In this document: positions 47,651 to 59,600 of the stretch, one piece after another
Position numbering within the stretch: the first letter of the stretch is position 1
How the letters are laid out: each line of letters begins with the position of its first letter
Assembly: GCA_944474755.1 (NCBI GenBank)
Contig: OX104115.1
Span: 33,181,080-33,245,079 of the forward strand
Length of the DNA stretch: 64,000 nucleotides
From: Limnoperna fortunei
Taxonomy: Eukaryota > Mollusca > Bivalvia > Mytilida > Modiolidae
Reading direction: 5' to 3'
The notes under the pieces: generated by a model
What the model was told of the DNA's origin: nothing
Database searches by the model: none
The model's input: only the letters and a program-made list of their open reading frames with translations
Made by a program: the position numbers and the translations under genes

Positions 47651-48480
47651 GATGTGATATGCATAATGCCACATAATAATCACTAAATATCAACACTTCA
47701 TGTTGCATGTTTAAGCATATTGCATCATTTATTAGTATGCAGTTGTTTGTTTGCATTTATGAACCAATTAATTAATATGGGGTTGAATTAATATCGGGTA
47801 CTTCGTTCAGTGTTGTATGAAGCATAAGTTGGTCCCTTGTTGTATGGCAGAAAGAATTCATTGCAACACAAGAATGTTCATACTTCTTGGTATACATGAC
47901 ACATGGTATTCTGAATTGCTTGATACAATCCCAAGATACTGATGCTGGTCTGAGATATATAAGCACCCCAGTCAGTGTCATGTTATCGTAGTGTTTCATA
48001 ATGATTTACAGTTGAAAATGACAAAATGTCAACTTGAGCTGTGTAATTTCCATATTATATCAAACGAGACTCTGGCAAGCTTGTTTTTGCATTGAAATTA
48101 TAGAAGAGAGTTGATATAAAGCGATTCACACCAATCATGAGCTTTGAAGCCATTTTCCCATATGATTCTGTTCTCATGTAGTAGAACAACTTTGGCTTGT
48201 GCAGAAATTTTCCTTGCATTCCACTTTGATGTCATACATTGTAGGTAAAAAATCTTGCAACGTCACACAAACACCAACACAACCAATCAGAATGCGCTAA
48301 AAGTGTTACATAATGGACGATCATATAATCAAACATGTCTTATTTTTATAGCACTTTTTCATATCAGACATCTTCCAGACTGTGATATCTCAAAATACAC
48401 AATCGTTTTGGAAATGTGACAAAACAGTCCAGTCGTAAGAGGATATTTATCATATACTTGCACTTAGAAAAGATATGTAT

Positions 48481-48770
48481 GTCTTTGCATATGTAATACT
48501 TATAGAGGTTGTAGAACCATATCACAAAGGGGTGTACTGTAATACGAATGCAATATCACACACCCACCAGGGCAAATATGGATAACCCTAAATATTTTCA
48601 AATGATATACATATCTGGCCTACAGAGCAAGACATGGATATAATGTAAAACTTGTGATTTTAAGTGGATGTATATGATAAAAAGATAATGTCCATGTCAT
48701 CCTGTATCAACCCTAAACCCATATCTGCCCTTACTGGAAGTCTCAGATTGATAGCCATATAATAACCTGG
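48481..48770 (+). repeat. Dispersed repeat P, copy 2
   Basis: Contains atacttatagaggttgtaga, gggcaaatatggataaccct, gagcaagacatggatataat and cccatatctgcccttactgg. Collinear with 46895-47650 once the B element there is removed. Confidence 0.7.
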
Positions 48771-49099
48771 CTCTTATTGGTGTATACATTCTTACATTTA
48801 TTGGTGTACAACCGATCAGATGAAATAAAGAAATAGAAAGTATAAATGCAAGTGGTCCAATTATCTGCTATTGATTGCTAGCTATCAGTCAGTACCAGAA
48901 AATTGGACAGGTCAGTACAAGAAAATCTGACCACGAAGAAAATTAAATGTATGTATTAAACTATTGGGTACATGTTAGAAAAATAGATTTTAAGTTTAGA
49001 AAATTAATTTTTAAAAAGTTAAACTTTCCATTCTGATCAGCCTACTATTTTGAAGTTGGCTCTTCAACTTTGAATATTTGATTTTTAGCTTACCTGAAC

Positions 49100-49880
49100 C
49101 AAAGTGTAATATGATTTATTGTTATTACTGCATCTGTCGTCGGCGATGGTGTCTGTAAACTTTTTACATTTTAATCTTCTTCTCGGAAACCACTTGGCAA
49201 ATTGAAACCAAACGCGGTCAGTATGTTCATTGAACGGACCTTTAATAAGTTTTGTGTTTTTTATTCCTATTGTCCGATTAGTAAACTAATATGGCCACCA
49301 CCTAGTTTAACATAAGACCCTATGGGAAAAAGTTTCAAAAGGCCTTTTTGCTAAAATTGGTTAACCAATTGAAACAAAACTTATGACAATTATTCATCAG
49401 ATGGTTCTCTATAAGGATTACGTTTTTTATGCCAATTGGAAATTTAGAATGACCGCCACCACAGGACTTGCATATAGTTTAACACAGTTAACTAATCAAA
49501 GCACAAGTTTTACAGAGGACTCTAATTTCATATGCCATACCTTATCTAAAACTGCAAAGCTGATCCAAGCCATATTGTATGTGAATGTTTATCGGATGGT
49601 TCTCTAAAACGTTTATGCTTGTTAAATTTGATAAGAAATCCATGATGGCTGAAATTGTAGGGATTAATTTAACATACAAGATAACGTTTATAATAGCTTT
49701 CTACTGGTATTTGAAACTATTAAACCAGTTAAAACCAAACAGCAAGATTCATTGGTTGGTCTCAACAAAGATAATTTTATTTATGCCAGAAGAAAATTGA
49801 AAATTACAGGACAGATTAAGATTGATGTAAAATGCCATCTTCATTGCCTATAAAATAAGGTGAGCGATACAGGCTCTTAA
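49100..49880 (+). repeat. Decayed dispersed or tandem repeat
   Basis: Words aattgaaaccaaac, atggttctctataagg / gatggttctctaaaacg and atggcc/gaccgccacca recur at spacings of about 150-200 bp, ending gagcgatacaggctcttaag then agtctctgg. No intact gene; the ORFs at 49383-49800 are repeat frames. Confidence 0.5.
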
Positions 49881-50939
49881 GAGTCTCTGGTTAATATTGA
49901 TATACAACCTTGTATATAAAAAATAAAACCTCAGTCTTGTCCTAATGCTAGTATTTTATGCCTATGAATACAAGAATATAGGTACTTTTGTGGTACAGGT
50001 CAGTAAATTACTGATCAGTTTTTGTACCAGCGAGTTGTATAGTTTGTTTCATTGTTGGAAGTGAATGATAGTGCACTATTTTACATTTATTTGTAGATTG
50101 ATGGTGGAGCAGATAATCCTTTGTAACATCTATACAACTCTGTGAAGAAAGATGAAAACATTCATTTAATTACAGCTAAATGTTGTACATGAATTTGCAT
50201 TCAAGTTGTTCGATGTGTTTCCTTTTAGTTCAAATATCATGTTTTTGTGCCTACCCTAAACATTTTATGGTTGTTTGAGCTCAAGCACTGGTAAAGTGCT
50301 AATGAAACATACATATACTTTATTTTGGCCTAGTAATGATCTACTTATGCTTAACTTGATAATCTCATTAAAATTAATTCCTTCACATGCTCCCCCTTTT
50401 TGTTATGTCTCATCACGGAAGACATGAACAAATGGGTCGAGCAAGTGAAAGATTTAATATAAATTAGTTTGTTGACTTCAATGTTCCCCTAAAAACTTTT
50501 AAAAGACTGGGAATTTTTTTTTCTTTAGGAATTTAATAAAAATCTTGACAAATCCAGGAAATTTTTATATTGAATAGGGATCTGGATTTCACGTTACCTT
50601 ACCCATTTATATTACAAAAGTTTGCTGTCCCATAATTACTTTTAAAGGGGAAAGATAATAGGACTTGCAAAATAACTTGAGCCTTTTAATTAACAGTATT
50701 TCAGAATAATAATTCATTTTGATTGTTGAAACTGGAAATTTCATACATTTCAAAGGACATTAAACATGATTAAGTCCTTAAGATTTTAATAAAAATCTGT
50801 GTGGGAACCCTGTAACTTTGATGTACAATTAACTTGCTTGTGTAAGCACATTTTGTTGAACTGTTTCACCATTGTTGTCCATTGGCATAACAAATTATAT
50901 TATATTGATAGATATGAGGGTATACTTGTTTTCATTCAA

Positions 50940-51320
50940 ATAACATAGCATTAGCAGAGTTGCGTCGGAGAAACATTATTTTGCTGATCAATCGTCCGTC
51001 TGTCCGCATCACATTGTGGACACATCTACACTGAAGCCGCTTGACGGATTGGTTTGATATTTGGTAGGATTAATAATTATGATGTGTGGATATGAATACT
51101 CTACGTCATTTTGATTCGTCAAATTTTGAAGGAGTTATGGGAGTTAGGCAATTTCAGCATTATAATACAATGATCGATCTTGTGGACACGTCTTATCGTT
51201 CAGTTCGTTGCTTTGATTGGATTAAGTGTTGTGATGTGTAGATGTGCATACTCTTAACTCTACCACCACTTTGATTCGTCAAATTTTATAGAAGTTATGC
51301 CATTTTAGCAGTAGTAAACA
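50940..51320 (+). repeat. Decayed tandem repeat, two units
   Basis: The blocks gatcaatcgtccgtctgtcc, tgtggacac, gatgtgtggatatgaatact and ttgattcgtcaaattttg occur near 50990-51130 and again, diverged, near 51175-51290. Confidence 0.55.
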
Positions 51321-52640
51321 ATTTTGAAAGCAAGTTTTATCAAGGGCTCTACTGAAGTGTGCACATTTAGTTACTAAGCTCTTTCCCAAATGATTCTAAT
51401 ATTACATGCTTATTATTTGTTCACATATTTTTAGTTTCTCAAATCTCGTAGGCAATTTGATATTGCAGCGGTGGGGGCCACTGGGCTATGTGTTGCAATC
51501 TCCATTAATTTTCTTGCTTTGCAATATTCAGCATTGAATGTACTTAGAGCAGTTGAGTCTCCAATTTTGCAAATTATTCCAATATTATAATATTTGGTAA
51601 AGAGGTCACTGATGAATAATACAAGACAGTCTCGTATGTGCCACCTAATTTTGACATCAATTTCAGGTCAAAACTTTGATGTCGAACTTTCAGGCGAAAT
51701 AGGGTGTCTCTAAAACGTGACAGCAAGATTGCAATAGAATTTATGGAATTGTTTGAGAATTGTTTCCTTATTTTCCAGACTTGTCAACAAATTTTACCAA
51801 AGTGGGTAAATATTCGTGTAATCAACTTCCTTCAGCTTTCAACACAGCTGCCTGAACTTAAAAATAATCAATTTCTCTTGATTATACTACAACATAATAA
51901 AGAGAAATTGGTATAATGAAGAGAAATTTATTATTTTTCTTAGGGCAATGTTTCGCAATGAGACATGTCAAACTAGTTACCAAACGAGTGAATACACACT
52001 GAAAACTCATTTATTGGCGTTTGAATCCATAAAAAATAATTAACCTGACCCCAAATGCCTTTGATCAGGAACCTATAAATCAACTAGTCATACTGGTCCC
52101 GCTGTGATTTGGAAAAAATCATCCAATATCCATTTTTCAGGAATACCAATAATATCTGTACGTTCTTCTCCGTTAGACCACAAAAACAATATATGAGCTA
52201 TAGTTTCTAAAATATTAAAGTATAAATGGGTATGACCTTAAGGTATTCCCACTGTCACTAGTGTCTGAAATTTTCTTTCACGTATATGGGTACAAGCATT
52301 TCTGAGACAACTGCAAGTGGGCACAGATTTTCGGCTGGTAGGTCATGTGATGGCCTACTCTGTTACCTGTGAAATTGTTTTTACATTGGCAATAAACAGT
52401 TAACATTTTTCCTCACAGTGACATTCACAATATTATACGAATACGAAAACTTTATTTTGATTCGGTACATTTATATAATAAGTAGCGTATGTTCTTTTTT
52501 TAACCGAATACATTTCCATGTAATCAACACACTCTTCAATAGCAGCAAGCAATGACAACAGATATAAACAATTTTGTCAGGGTCCTAACGCACCTAGTAT
52601 AAAATAATGAAAATGCTAGAGAGAATCCGAAGAACCTTGC

Positions 52641-53124
52641 GCAAACAAAACATTAAACGCTTGGATGCAGTGCGAGAAATGTTGTCATTATTTAGTTGGT
52701 CATTTGTAGAAATCATTATGCCTAGTAGTTGGTACTGTAATTATTCGAAGTGCTTTATTCTTACTTCTTTATGCTTCATTCAATATTCTTTCTTTCAAAA
52801 TTCTTGTTCTAAGCTAGTATTTTTTTTATTAAGAGATACAAATATCGCGGAAAGAAGAAAAAATTGTGAAAATAAGAATAATGAATTAATAATATGGGAT
52901 AACGAATTTACAATAAAAGAATGAAGAATTAACAATAAAGAATATATAACTAAGAATATAGAATTAATAATAATGAATTAAGGATGAAGAAAGAGGAATT
53001 AAGGATACAGAATGATGAATGAAGGATAAAGAATAATGAATTAAGCATGACGAATGATGAATGAAGGATGAAGAATGATGAACGAAGCATTACAAATTTT
53101 GACCCCGTTGGCATTCCATATTGC
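52641..53124 (-). repeat. Interspersed repeat R5 (copy 2, inverted)
   Basis: Minus-strand reading starts tatggaatgccaacggggtc and ends acatttctcgcactgcatcc, matching 44849-45478. The internal simple-repeat core differs in length. Flanking ORFs on both strands are repeat frames. Confidence 0.8.
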
Positions 53125-53282
53125 TTGAGGATAAAGGACATTCGTTCATTTGAAGAGCTGGATCTTCTTACTTCAAAAGAGCAAAACGTTACTGTATTAT
53201 TTATTACATTCGGAATTATTATTACTGGATTTATTCTTTTAAGTGATTTTACTGTTTATTAAAACATATTTATTGAAAGTAA

Positions 53283-53412
53283 AGCTTTTCTGATTAAGAG
53301 CTTTAAAGAAAACAGATTAAAGCAGTTTTCTAAACAGCTGTTATCTATATTTGTAATTGATTGAGCAATAGGTAGAAACTACCTGACGTGTCATTGTATT
53401 TTGACTATAAAT
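53283..53412 (-). mobile_element. Solo arm of the foldback element at 46170
   Basis: Plus strand reads ttctgattaagagctttaaa, gcagttttctaaacagctgt and ends ttgtattttgactataaa. This is the reverse complement of the left arm of 46170-46574. Confidence 0.8.
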
Positions 53413-53483
53413 AAATTGTATGTGTACATTATAATATTTCTTATGTAATATATTTAATATTTTTCAAATATATTTTTACATAT

Positions 53484-53830
53484 TCCTAAAGGTGATCCGT
53501 ACATCCCGACGTCTGCTTTAGTAACTGCATAACTGAGTGCAGAATCTTATTGAAGGTTAACTAGATTGACATCTTTATGCTAATCGTTTTCAACATTAGA
53601 ATAATTATAATTTTTAAAAATTTGTTTATAATTTTGAAAGTAACATGATATTACTATCTGTTAGAGCATGATTCATTTAATATGATGTATAAACAGTTTT
53701 CTTTGTATATGACTCTATGACATTATTAAACAAATTTAAACTAAATGAATAAAATGTTCATTTCCTCTATTCTAATTCATAAGACATTACAAATTGATAA
53801 ATCTGTTAATGATATAACAAACAATTGATG
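53484..53830 (+). repeat. Duplicated segment D, copy 1 (uninterrupted)
   Basis: Contains aaaggtgatccgtacatccc, gagtgcagaatcttattgaa, atatgactctatgacatt and aattgataaatctgttaatg. Copy 2 has the same blocks at 54199-54335 and 54870-54985, separated by element E500. Confidence 0.75.
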
Positions 53831-53884
53831 CAATAATTAATATTACATTACTCAGTATATTGACATTACTTGGAAAATTTCGAA

Positions 53885-54178
53885 TATTCTGCACAACTGT
53901 ATATGTCATTGGCACGATTTGATGTGTCATTCGTACAATTTAGTATTTAGTGCACAAAAAGTAATATTTTTTGTGCATAATTGATCATTTCGTGCGCACC
54001 ATTTAATATTTCATACGCACAGATTCTTTTTATAGCGCACAATTTGACCTTATATCGTGCGCACCAAAAATATATCCTGCACACGTTATTATATTTTGCG
54101 AACATATTATTATTGCGTTTGCCCAATTTAATTTATCGAGCACACGATTTAATATATCGTGCGCACTAAATATTTTTT
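53885..54178 (+). repeat. Degenerate tandem array, 22-23-bp unit with GTGCGCAC core
   Basis: About a dozen units of the form atttaatatatcgtgcgcac. The core is self-complementary, so the array alternates GC-rich palindromes with AT-rich spacers. A related array is at 55415-56045. Confidence 0.75.
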
Positions 54179-54198
54179 TTTATTTTTCACATGTCCCC

Positions 54199-54335
54199 AA
54201 AGGTGATCCGTACATCCCGACGTATTGCGTAATTCAGTGCAGAATCATACAGAAGGTTAAGTAGACTGACATATGTGAATCAAAATAATTTAGATTTGTA
54301 AAAACGTGTTGATAACTTTGAAAGAACTAAGCACA
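54199..54335 (+). repeat. Duplicated segment D, copy 2, left part
   Basis: aaaggtgatccgtacatccc, gtgcagaatcatacagaagg and gttgataactttgaaag match copy 1. The match resumes at 54870 beyond element E500. Confidence 0.75.
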
Positions 54336-54371
54336 AACATCATCCTGCATAATTCATTTAAAATAATAATT

Positions 54372-54869
54372 AATATGGAGTAGGCATTGCCAAAATGCGA
54401 GCGCAGACAATATAGTCCTTTATTATTTATATATAATGCGATTTCATAATTGACGTTACTTCCGAATACCCTAAAAGTGCCTCAACTACATTCCAGTGGT
54501 CACGTGACGTCTTTCTTTGTAATGGTGACGTCACATGAAATGTAATTTGATTGTCAGTTTTTAAAGATCGATTTAGTGAGTGCAAAAAATAGTATGAAAT
54601 TTTTGTTGTTATTTTTAAATATAACATTAACTTTTTATCGTAGTCAAATTTATTTTTACATCTTTCTTTAAAATTAAATTTAGTGCTTCTTCATTCACTT
54701 TGTTCCAGTTTTTTGACGATATCAACTTCCGGACGAAAAAAAATCAATATCAGCATTAAGCAGATTTTGATCACGTGATTTCATTTTGATCACGTGACAC
54801 GTAATTGCCGTAGAGCTCACCGCTCTTCGCGGGCAGCTTCGCTGCCCGCTGCGAGCTGTGCTCGCTATC
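54372..54869 (+). mobile_element. Element E500, uninterrupted copy B
   Basis: Starts near aatatggagtaggcattgcc and ends near the hairpin and ctgtgctcgctatca. It interrupts duplicated segment D, which gives its approximate borders. It contains TGACGTCA-type sites and two CACGTG palindromes (tgatcacgtga) about 20 bp apart. It is non-coding. A hairpin close to its 3' end recalls Helitron-like structure, but the usual CTRR end is not seen. Confidence 0.75.
54829..54849 (+). repeat. Perfect 9-bp stem, 3-nt loop hairpin
   Basis: gcgggcagc, ttc, gctgcccgc, about 20 bp before the 3' border of element E500. It is GC-rich in AT-rich surroundings. Confidence 0.9.
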
Positions 54870-55414
54870 AAGTTTACTATGTACACGACTCTATGACATG
54901 ACTAAATGAATATCATTTGTACTTCATTTGTTTAAATTAAAAAGACAATAATTAATAAATCTGTTAATAAGATAACAATTAGATAATGTTATATTTCATT
55001 TAACATTAATAATCTTTTTTATATTACTCATAAACATTTTTCTTTACAACTCCTATTGTGACTTTAGAGTTAAATTTCGAACTCAACTCACTCTCTACTC
55101 CATGTCCGACTCCCTTCTACACAGAAAATTTAAACAAACGAATGAACAAATTTACCTTGTGTTTTAACAGAATTAAATGCCAAGAACAGTAACAATGTTT
55201 TCATAGTTATCCTTTGGACATGCATGTTCATTGTAACTTTTTAATCCCACTGCAGGAAGTAATTGTGAAGGGTTCTATAGTTAGTGATTGGACAATTTAT
55301 ACACTTCCCTTTAGTAAAAGTTATGTAATCTAAAACAGTAAGTCAACGATAGCCTGTTGCCTCGCATTTAATCCTAGTTTTTACGGAGCAATTTTGGAGA
55401 CATTGCAAATTGAA

Positions 55415-56045
55415 AAAAACGTTGTTCGCACAATATGTTAAAACGTGCATAAAAAATTAAATCTTTCAAACAAAATATTAAATCGGGGGGAGTAGCTACA
55501 TATACTCCAGCAAGCCATTTCGTGCACATTACAAAATTTAATCAAATATAATTTTAAAAAATAAACTTAAACATGGAAAGGAACTTCTGATGTAAAAAAA
55601 ATCCATCATTATAAGGCACGATAATAGTAACTGGAAATGCCCACAACCAGGATTTTGGGAATTATTTTCTCAAAGCTTCTGGGTTGGGGGTTGGGGGCAT
55701 TTAGCGTTCCTAGACCTCTCCTGCCGTATAACCAACTTGCTACACGAGGTTCGCTGTGCTATAACAATCCTTCTCTTTCTCCAATGTGTGCGTTCACTCT
55801 ATTTAGGATTACCCACAACCCTGCGTATGCAGTATTATTAGGTGAAATTGTGCTCACGACATATTTGTATACAAAATGCTACTTTGTGTACATTAATCCT
55901 TATATTGTGCGCATGAAATATAAAACCATGCGAAATAATAACTTATGCACATAAAATACCAAGTTGTGAGCACGATATATCAAATGGTGCACATGAGATA
56001 CTAATTTGTACCTATAAAATAATGATATTAAATTGTTCGCACCTA
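55415..56045 (+). repeat. Second GTGCGCAC-type degenerate array with interruption
   Basis: Units such as aatgttcgcac, gtgctcacgacata, tattgtgcgcatgaaatata and tggtgcacatgagatact occur at 55415-55560 and 55850-56045. Between them is a more GC-rich 250-bp stretch with ttgggggttgggggcat that is not repetitive within this window. Confidence 0.6.
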
Positions 56046-56049
56046 ATTA

Positions 56050-57480
56050 GTAGTGGGCTCACTTGCATACCGGACCCATTCATGATGTCTTAAATTCCTT
56101 TCAGTAGTATCTGCAGCAATATAATATAACGTCTTGCCACGTTACATGAACATTGAAGGAGCATGAAAGGGAAGCATTAAGTTGTGCAGGTTCTAACGTG
56201 GGTGATTCTTTCAATATTCAAATTTTGCCCTGTTTGCGCTCACTTGTATAACGAACCTTTTTAGATCCCTACAATTTCTATTGTTTTAGCTTCAGCAATA
56301 TATTACTAATTACTTTGCTAATTTCAAAGGATTTCAAAGGGGGCCTCGGTGACCGAATGGTTAAGGTAGTTCGTCTACTATTGATCACGTGGTCTGTCAA
56401 CACGGAGGTTGCGGGTTCGAGTCTCACTGCGGGCAGGGTGTACTCAACTCCGATCTTAATTGACAAGGATTGCCAGTTTTCCTACCTAAGGTCGAGGGTT
56501 CTATCCAAGTACTCCGACTTCCTCCCCAAATAAAAACTGGACGCCATGATATAGCTGAAAAATTGCTGAAAGTGGCGTAAAACATCATTCAAACAAACAA
56601 ACAAAAAACAGGATTTCAAAGCGGTAGGGTCCTCTAGAGTATTCTCTGACAAGTACGTCATTTTAACAAGTTTGTAATTGAAATGTGTCGCTGTTGGGCT
56701 CCCGTATATACCGAACCCGTCCAGATTCCTCCAATTATTATTGGAAGTATCTAAACCGATATAATGTAAGCTGTCTTGTCACGTTTTGTGAAGATTGAAA
56801 AATTATGTAGAGCCCTCTTTGGTGTACAGATTCACAGGTAGGTGATTTTTTTTATAATTTGTTGTTTTTCTTTTCATTCTGAACCCATCCAGTTGCCTCA
56901 CATTCCTTTTGGCAGTATCTACGCAGTATAATACAATTTGTCCTGCAAAGTTTCATGGAGATTAAAGAGTGATAAATGGTTCGTCTTTAGTTGCGCATGG
57001 TATCATATAGAATTTTTATCATTTTCATATTCAAATTTTAAATTTCATGAAGATAAAAGGATTGTATTAATTTGTACAGGTAAGCATGCTGGTAATTTAA
57101 TTATAGTTCGATCTTGCATACGGTACCCATGTGCCTCCAATCCTTTTTGGTAATATCTTAATATAATGCAAGCTGTCTTTCCAAGTTCTACGAACATTGA
57201 AAGAGGATAAAAGGGTGGTCTTGAATTGCGCAGGTTCTGATGAGTGGGTGATTCTTTACCAGGTCGAATTCAAATTTGTCTTTGATGTGCTCCCATTCAT
57301 ACCTGAAACGTCTAGATGCCTCTAATTCTTGTTGGAAGTATCTAATCTAGTAATCCAAACTGCATTTGACATGTTTTATTAAGTTTCAAAGAGGAAGACA
57401 GAGTCGTGAGGTCGAAAGACGATTTGTGCCATTCCGATATTTAAATGTCTGTGTGGTGGCCACCCTTTTATATCAAACAT
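56050..57480 (+). repeat. Degenerate tandem array, 165-235-bp units, interrupted by a SINE
   Basis: The anchor agtatct-(n)-atataat-(n)-gctgtctt recurs near 56103, 56748, 56914, 57150 and 57334, with ggttctgat-gtgggtgattctt blocks between. Units are strongly diverged. The SINE at 56340 interrupts one unit. Confidence 0.7.
56340..56609 (+). mobile_element. Full-length tRNA-derived SINE with target-site duplication
   Basis: The tRNA-like head has box A (ccgaatggttaagg) and box B (gggttcgagtctc). The body has attgacaaggattgccagtt, the tail has ctgaaagtggcgtaaaac, and a (caaa)n terminus follows. It is flanked by a 12-bp direct repeat aggatttcaaag (56328-56339 and 56610-56621). The tail resembles deeply conserved metazoan SINE tails known from molluscs (stated from memory). 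This is the best-preserved of six copies here. Confidence 0.93.
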
Positions 57481-58240
57481 GTTTATCTGTCTCAATTACC
57501 TTATGTAATACACATTTAAGCTGCCTTACTTAAACAATTTATGCGCGGCTAGTCTGCACTAAACGCTGTATTAAAAACTTATACTTATATACAGAACTCA
57601 AAATATTAAATATTTCTTGAAAACTAAATATGCGACCACTGTTTTATATTAAGCACTGTTTTTTTCACTACGAGACAGACAGTTATTTAATAATATTTTC
57701 TTTTAAATAACTATTGCAATGAATTTGACGTTACAAGAAAATAAACGACTCGTTCGTGCCTTTAATAAGTTTTACTATTGATACAACTTTCTTGTCGAAA
57801 ATATTCTCGTTTAAACATATATTTGTAGATTGTTTTCCCATTTTTTGAATTCAGCGTTCATTGAACGTGCTACAATGATTGTTGGATACACCTATAAGTG
57901 ACTAATGGTATATGATACCCATCTATTTTAATCAACTATTCTAATATGACGTGCTTTAAAGGCTTTGGGACCACAACTGTGGTAAAAAAATGATTTATCT
58001 ATGAGCAACACGCGCTGAAAAGGGCGTGTTTTAAATGGCTGTTCCAATTACAAAACTGTAACTCCCACCGGAAAGCTATTGCATATGACGTATAAATCTT
58101 ATAAATAGCAACACGCGCTATAATTATCCTTTGCAATATATTGTGTGTTACATTGACGGAACAGCCAGTTTATGGCGGAAATGATGTTTTCTATAGGTAC
58201 GAAAATATTATACATGTACTCCAATTGTCTTATTAGAATA

Positions 58241-58401
58241 GAAATAATTCACTGTGGCTGTGATTTATCATTATTTTACCACGGGATGACCATTTATGTC
58301 GTTTTTTTATCCCTCGCTGTCGCTCGGGATCAAATAATACGACATAAATGGTCACCCCGTGGTAAAACAATGATAAACCACAGCCTCCGTGAATTATTTC
58401 T
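58241..58401. mobile_element. Foldback element, arms of about 65 bp
   Basis: Outer arms are gaaataattcactgtggctg and its complement gtgaattatttc; inner parts are gaccatttatgtcg and cgacataaatggtc. The loop is ccctcgctgtcgctcggga. The ORF across it is a repeat frame. Confidence 0.8.
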
Positions 58402-58439
58402 TAAACTAACTCACATTCTATAATAATGGAAGCTGGAAG

Positions 58440-58640
58440 CTAAAACCTGGTTTAACACACCATTTCGTTTGAAATCCCTATACCAACAGGACCATTGCTG
58501 TAGTTGTTTTATGTTGGTTGTTGGCTCTGGAGTTTGCCGGTTTCTGGGACTTTGATTTGTGGGTTGTCTTTTTTGACAGTTTCATAGGTGATCGGCATTT
58601 TTGTTATTACCTTCAGATATTAGTACGCCTTTCCCGTCCA
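58440..58640 (+). repeat. Dispersed repeat R3, copy 2
   Basis: ttggttgttggctctggag, gactttgatttgtgg, ttttttgacagtttcatagg and gttattaccttcagatatta match 29930-30120 in order and orientation. Confidence 0.7.
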
Positions 58641-59089
58641 CCAAATGAAGAATATATATAACAGATTGAAGACAATATTAAAATAATAATAATTCTTCCT
58701 GTACCTTAAATCGAACATAATCAAATACGTGTTTCCTTGTTTTCTTTTATCTGATATTTTCTTGTGTACATCTAACTCTCATTGTGGGTTCTGCGTATCT
58801 AAAAATTATTTACAACAGAACACAATTCAGTACAGGTTACAAGTACTTTTCACGGCTATTGTCATCGCAGCTTGCAAAACATATATCCAAAGAAAAAAAG
58901 AAGTAACAACATTTCCCGCCATTATTACTGGTAGATCCAAAATGGCTTTTGTCTGTCAAATGCAATACGTGTATGCAGGATCATTATGACGCAAAGTAAC
59001 TTTTAAGTATATACAGCATAAGTTGTTTAATTAAAATGTTATTTATAAACATATTTACCTTAAAAAGAATGTTACATGTACAAATTGTT

Positions 59090-59178
59090 AATTTCTCATA
59101 CAATATTATACATGGACTGTTAACAAATAGGTCCGAGACCTATAGTTGAGGCAATCTGTGCTCGACTCCAATAAATTC
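59090..59178 (+). repeat. Block A, copy 1
   Basis: aatttctcatacaatattat then acatggactgttaacaaata. Repeated nearly identically at 59511-59600. Confidence 0.85.
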
Positions 59179-59510
59179 AACTACCTGTATCACGTAGAAA
59201 ACGTTGTGTGTATTCGTATCACTACAAGAAATGTATAAGTTTATATTAATTAAAAAGAATAAACTAACTGTTTAAATTTTATAAAAATTTAATGCTAGTA
59301 TTTAACCAGCACTTTTACATAAAATATATACCCTAACGTCACACGTATTATGACGTAACATTTACTTTGCTGAATCTGTCATTTAACATCGCTGTCATAA
59401 AACACTGGTTAAACCTTTCATTATATGACGTCAAAAATAGTTCCGACAAAATACAAGTGTATTTCATAAATCATACATAGATATACAAGGTTTTGTATCC
59501 TTCAGTTTGA
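59179..59510 (+). repeat. B element, copy 1
   Basis: Starts ctacctgtatcacgtagaaa and continues through tgtgtgtattcgtatcacta and aacgtcacacgtattatgac. About 95% like 60164-60484 by eye. Confidence 0.85.
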
Positions 59511-59600
59511 ATTTCTCATACAATATTATACATGGACTGTTAACAAATAGGTTCGAGACCTATAGTTAAGGCAATCTGTGCTAGACTCCAATAAATTTAC
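59511..59600 (+). repeat. Block A, copy 2
   Basis: Matches 59090-59178 with a handful of changes (gtccgagacc/gttcgagacc, ttgagg/ttaagg). Confidence 0.85.

Noticed and set aside
47772..47999. 75-codon minus-strand ORF with several cysteines
   Set aside because: It has no signal peptide, splice context or paralogue, and lies among interspersed repeats; a chance frame is more likely.
49383..49800. Two adjoining ORFs of 74 and 71 codons
   Set aside because: Both fall in a decayed repeat whose words recur in the same interval.
55637..55954. 105-codon plus-strand ORF
   Set aside because: It lies between GTGCGCAC arrays and runs into one; no domain or splice support.
56340..56440. Possible functional tRNA gene
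   Set aside because: Box A and box B are present, but the segment is the head of a SINE with a SINE body, tail and target duplication.
58172..58423. 83-codon ORF
   Set aside because: Most of it is the foldback element at 58241-58401.
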